This document shows, in pieces, positions 63,901 through 64,000 of a DNA stretch of 64,000 bases. Positions within the stretch are counted from its first letter, which is position 1. The number at the start of each line of letters is the position of its first letter. Source of the stretch: Clostridium sp. AM58-1XD (lineage in GTDB: Bacteria > Bacillota > Clostridia > Lachnospirales > Lachnospiraceae); NCBI RefSeq assembly GCF_003464085.1, contig NZ_QSDR01000025.1:1-64000 (forward strand), read 5' to 3'. Below the pieces are notes generated by a model. That model worked only from the letters and a program-made list of their open reading frames with translations, searched no databases and was not told the DNA's origin. A program made the position numbers and the translations under genes.

Positions 63901-64000
63901 TCAGAACCAGGCGACAGACCGAGTGTACAGAATCGGGCAGGAGCGGCAGGTGTCCGTATTCAAACTGATTACGAAGAACACGATCGAAGAAAATATCCTG
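60920..64000 (+). CDS. SNF2-family helicase with SWIM zinc finger (runs off the end)
   Basis: The frame is open from ATG 60920 (GGAGG five bases upstream) to the window end, 1,027 residues so far. The N-terminal SWIM finger is YSCSCKEGNSYKGMCRHC. SNF2 motifs follow: ADDMGLGKTIQV (I), DEAQYIKN (II), TGTPIENRLSELW (III), then LFSQF, AGGTGLNLTAADVV (V) and ATDRVYRIGQ (VI) near the end. Family members are DNA-dependent ATPases that remodel protein-DNA complexes. Only the final residues are missing. Confidence 0.9.
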   Translation, partial: MEISEMTSNTFWKGEVGVKGLAEDQGQIYKASLYVKSGQVFDYSCSCKEGNSYKGMCRHCTALFEKWKKESEEKNGKTVYTSQEVRMMVREYTNREVARIIMEGEEEKVLLLPRLQFGRAGLQVEYRVGRDKTYVVRDLVAFVDALENGSLVEYGKNFSFHHNPEVFADECRPMVEFIIELVNTYREYYLKFQKGPQITSPAPALRQIMIGRTEMDRFFSIVMGQVLDAEDRMGISKKVVVEDGNPHIAVKAARAGKDGIRVSIDRNLACLEGEKYLYLMDQERIYRCDEECSSTLRVFVQGMIKSQGGRHEIEINERDIPLFYERVLQKVGCYWDISAEDVKLEDYRPEELKARFEFDSSGRNEVIMKPTLSYGDYSFHPIEDEKVPRTVCRDVPGEFRISQLISKYFRFQQNESHNLIIKEDEDGIYRLLTQGIPEFMTLGEVYVSEGLGQLKVIPPPKMAVGVKSVGNWLELTIDAPGMSRQDLVHLLSEYQQKKKYYRLKNGEFLQLEGGSLLTVARLVEGLAVSKTELQKDKVALPRYRAVYLNSILKEESSLSFYRDQAFKSIVRGMKSVEDSDFEIPASIKPILRGYQKVGFRWLKTLDYYGFGGILADDMGLGKTIQVIALLLDEEGKHRNKEEESASGPADKKPSLIVCPASLVYNWENEIARFAPELKILTVAGTAEERRALLEMTGDYDVLITSYDLLRRDLLLYEDKKFCFQVIDEAQYIKNAGTQSAKAVKAVDARTKYALTGTPIENRLSELWSIFDYLMPGFLFSYQKFRREFELPVVRGQDRDVLSRLHKMIGPFILRRLKTEVLKELPEKLETVVYSRFEKEQRELYAANASLLKKQLEDGGGMGRDKLQILAGLTRLRQICCDPSLCYQNFKGESAKLETCIDLVKDGVSGGHKILLFSQFTSMLEIIGKRLRKEEIEYHVLTGDTPKEERLKLVDSFHRDDTPVFLISLKAGGTGLNLTAADVVIHYDPWWNVAAQNQATDRVYRIGQERQVSVFKLITKNTIEENIL

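Noticed and set aside
1..64000. CRISPR arrays, tRNA or rRNA genes, insertion sequences with transposases
   Set aside because: None recognised on either strand; the only mobile DNA enzymes are the serine and tyrosine recombinases of the ylmC element.

Overview
The window looks like the chromosome of a spore-forming Clostridia species, most likely in the Lachnospiraceae. Reasons: Gram-positive ribosome-binding sites (AGGAGG), many TTG/GTG starts, PrpR-type sigma-54 regulators driving organic-acid uptake operons, lipoprotein-type TRAP and TTT binding proteins, DUF975 and Sapep-type PepV proteins, and a YlmC/YmxH sporulation gene next to nrdR. Protein identities rest on motif recognition, not on a database search.

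Layout. (1) 1-11.9 kb: the end of a sigma-54 activator, a convergent LysR regulator, citrate-lyase-type genes citDEFG, then a sigma-54-promoter operon with a class III CoA-transferase, an HMG-CoA-lyase-like enzyme, a DctPQM TRAP transporter and a metallo-beta-lactamase-fold hydrolase. Together these suggest import and acetate/acetyl-CoA-releasing cleavage of a 3-hydroxy-di- or tricarboxylic acid such as citrate, citramalate or 3-hydroxy-3-methylglutarate. (2) 12-19.5 kb: housekeeping genes (coaX, coaBC, an esterase, a GNAT, prfC, a YqeY protein, pepV). (3) 19.5-22.5 kb: metNIQ, preceded by a strong promoter, a Met-rich 30-codon leader peptide and an intrinsic terminator. (4) 22.7-34 kb: two paralogous modules, each with a PrpR_N/PAS/AAA+ sigma-54 regulator divergent from a transporter (TctCBA in one, KdgT-type in the other) and a paralogous amidohydrolase. 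Each has a -24/-12 promoter and TTGCAA-type upstream sites. (5) 34-35.3 kb: two small membrane proteins.

(6) 35.36-54.86 kb: a 19,495-bp intervening element inside a ylmC/ymxH-family sporulation gene. Joining the flanks restores an in-frame 86-codon ylmC directly upstream of nrdR. Joining the element ends gives a 54-bp near-palindromic attP. The element encodes a large serine recombinase, a small protein, a complete contractile-tail module (sheath, tube, frameshifted chaperone, tape measure, baseplate, fibres) and a lysis module, but no capsid, portal or terminase: a tailocin in a skin-like position. Inside it, the tail-fibre gene has an in-frame recombination-like site repeated at a second forward C-terminal cassette and at an inverted one, with a tyrosine recombinase between them: a probable fibre-switching cassette.

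(7) 55-64 kb: nrdR, yqeG, aroE, aroK, aroQ, efp, argS and the start of a SWIM/SNF2 helicase. At least a dozen otherwise conserved genes are broken by single-base losses, nearly all shortening a mononucleotide run. They are annotated at restored full length, because sequencing or assembly error explains most of them better than real decay.
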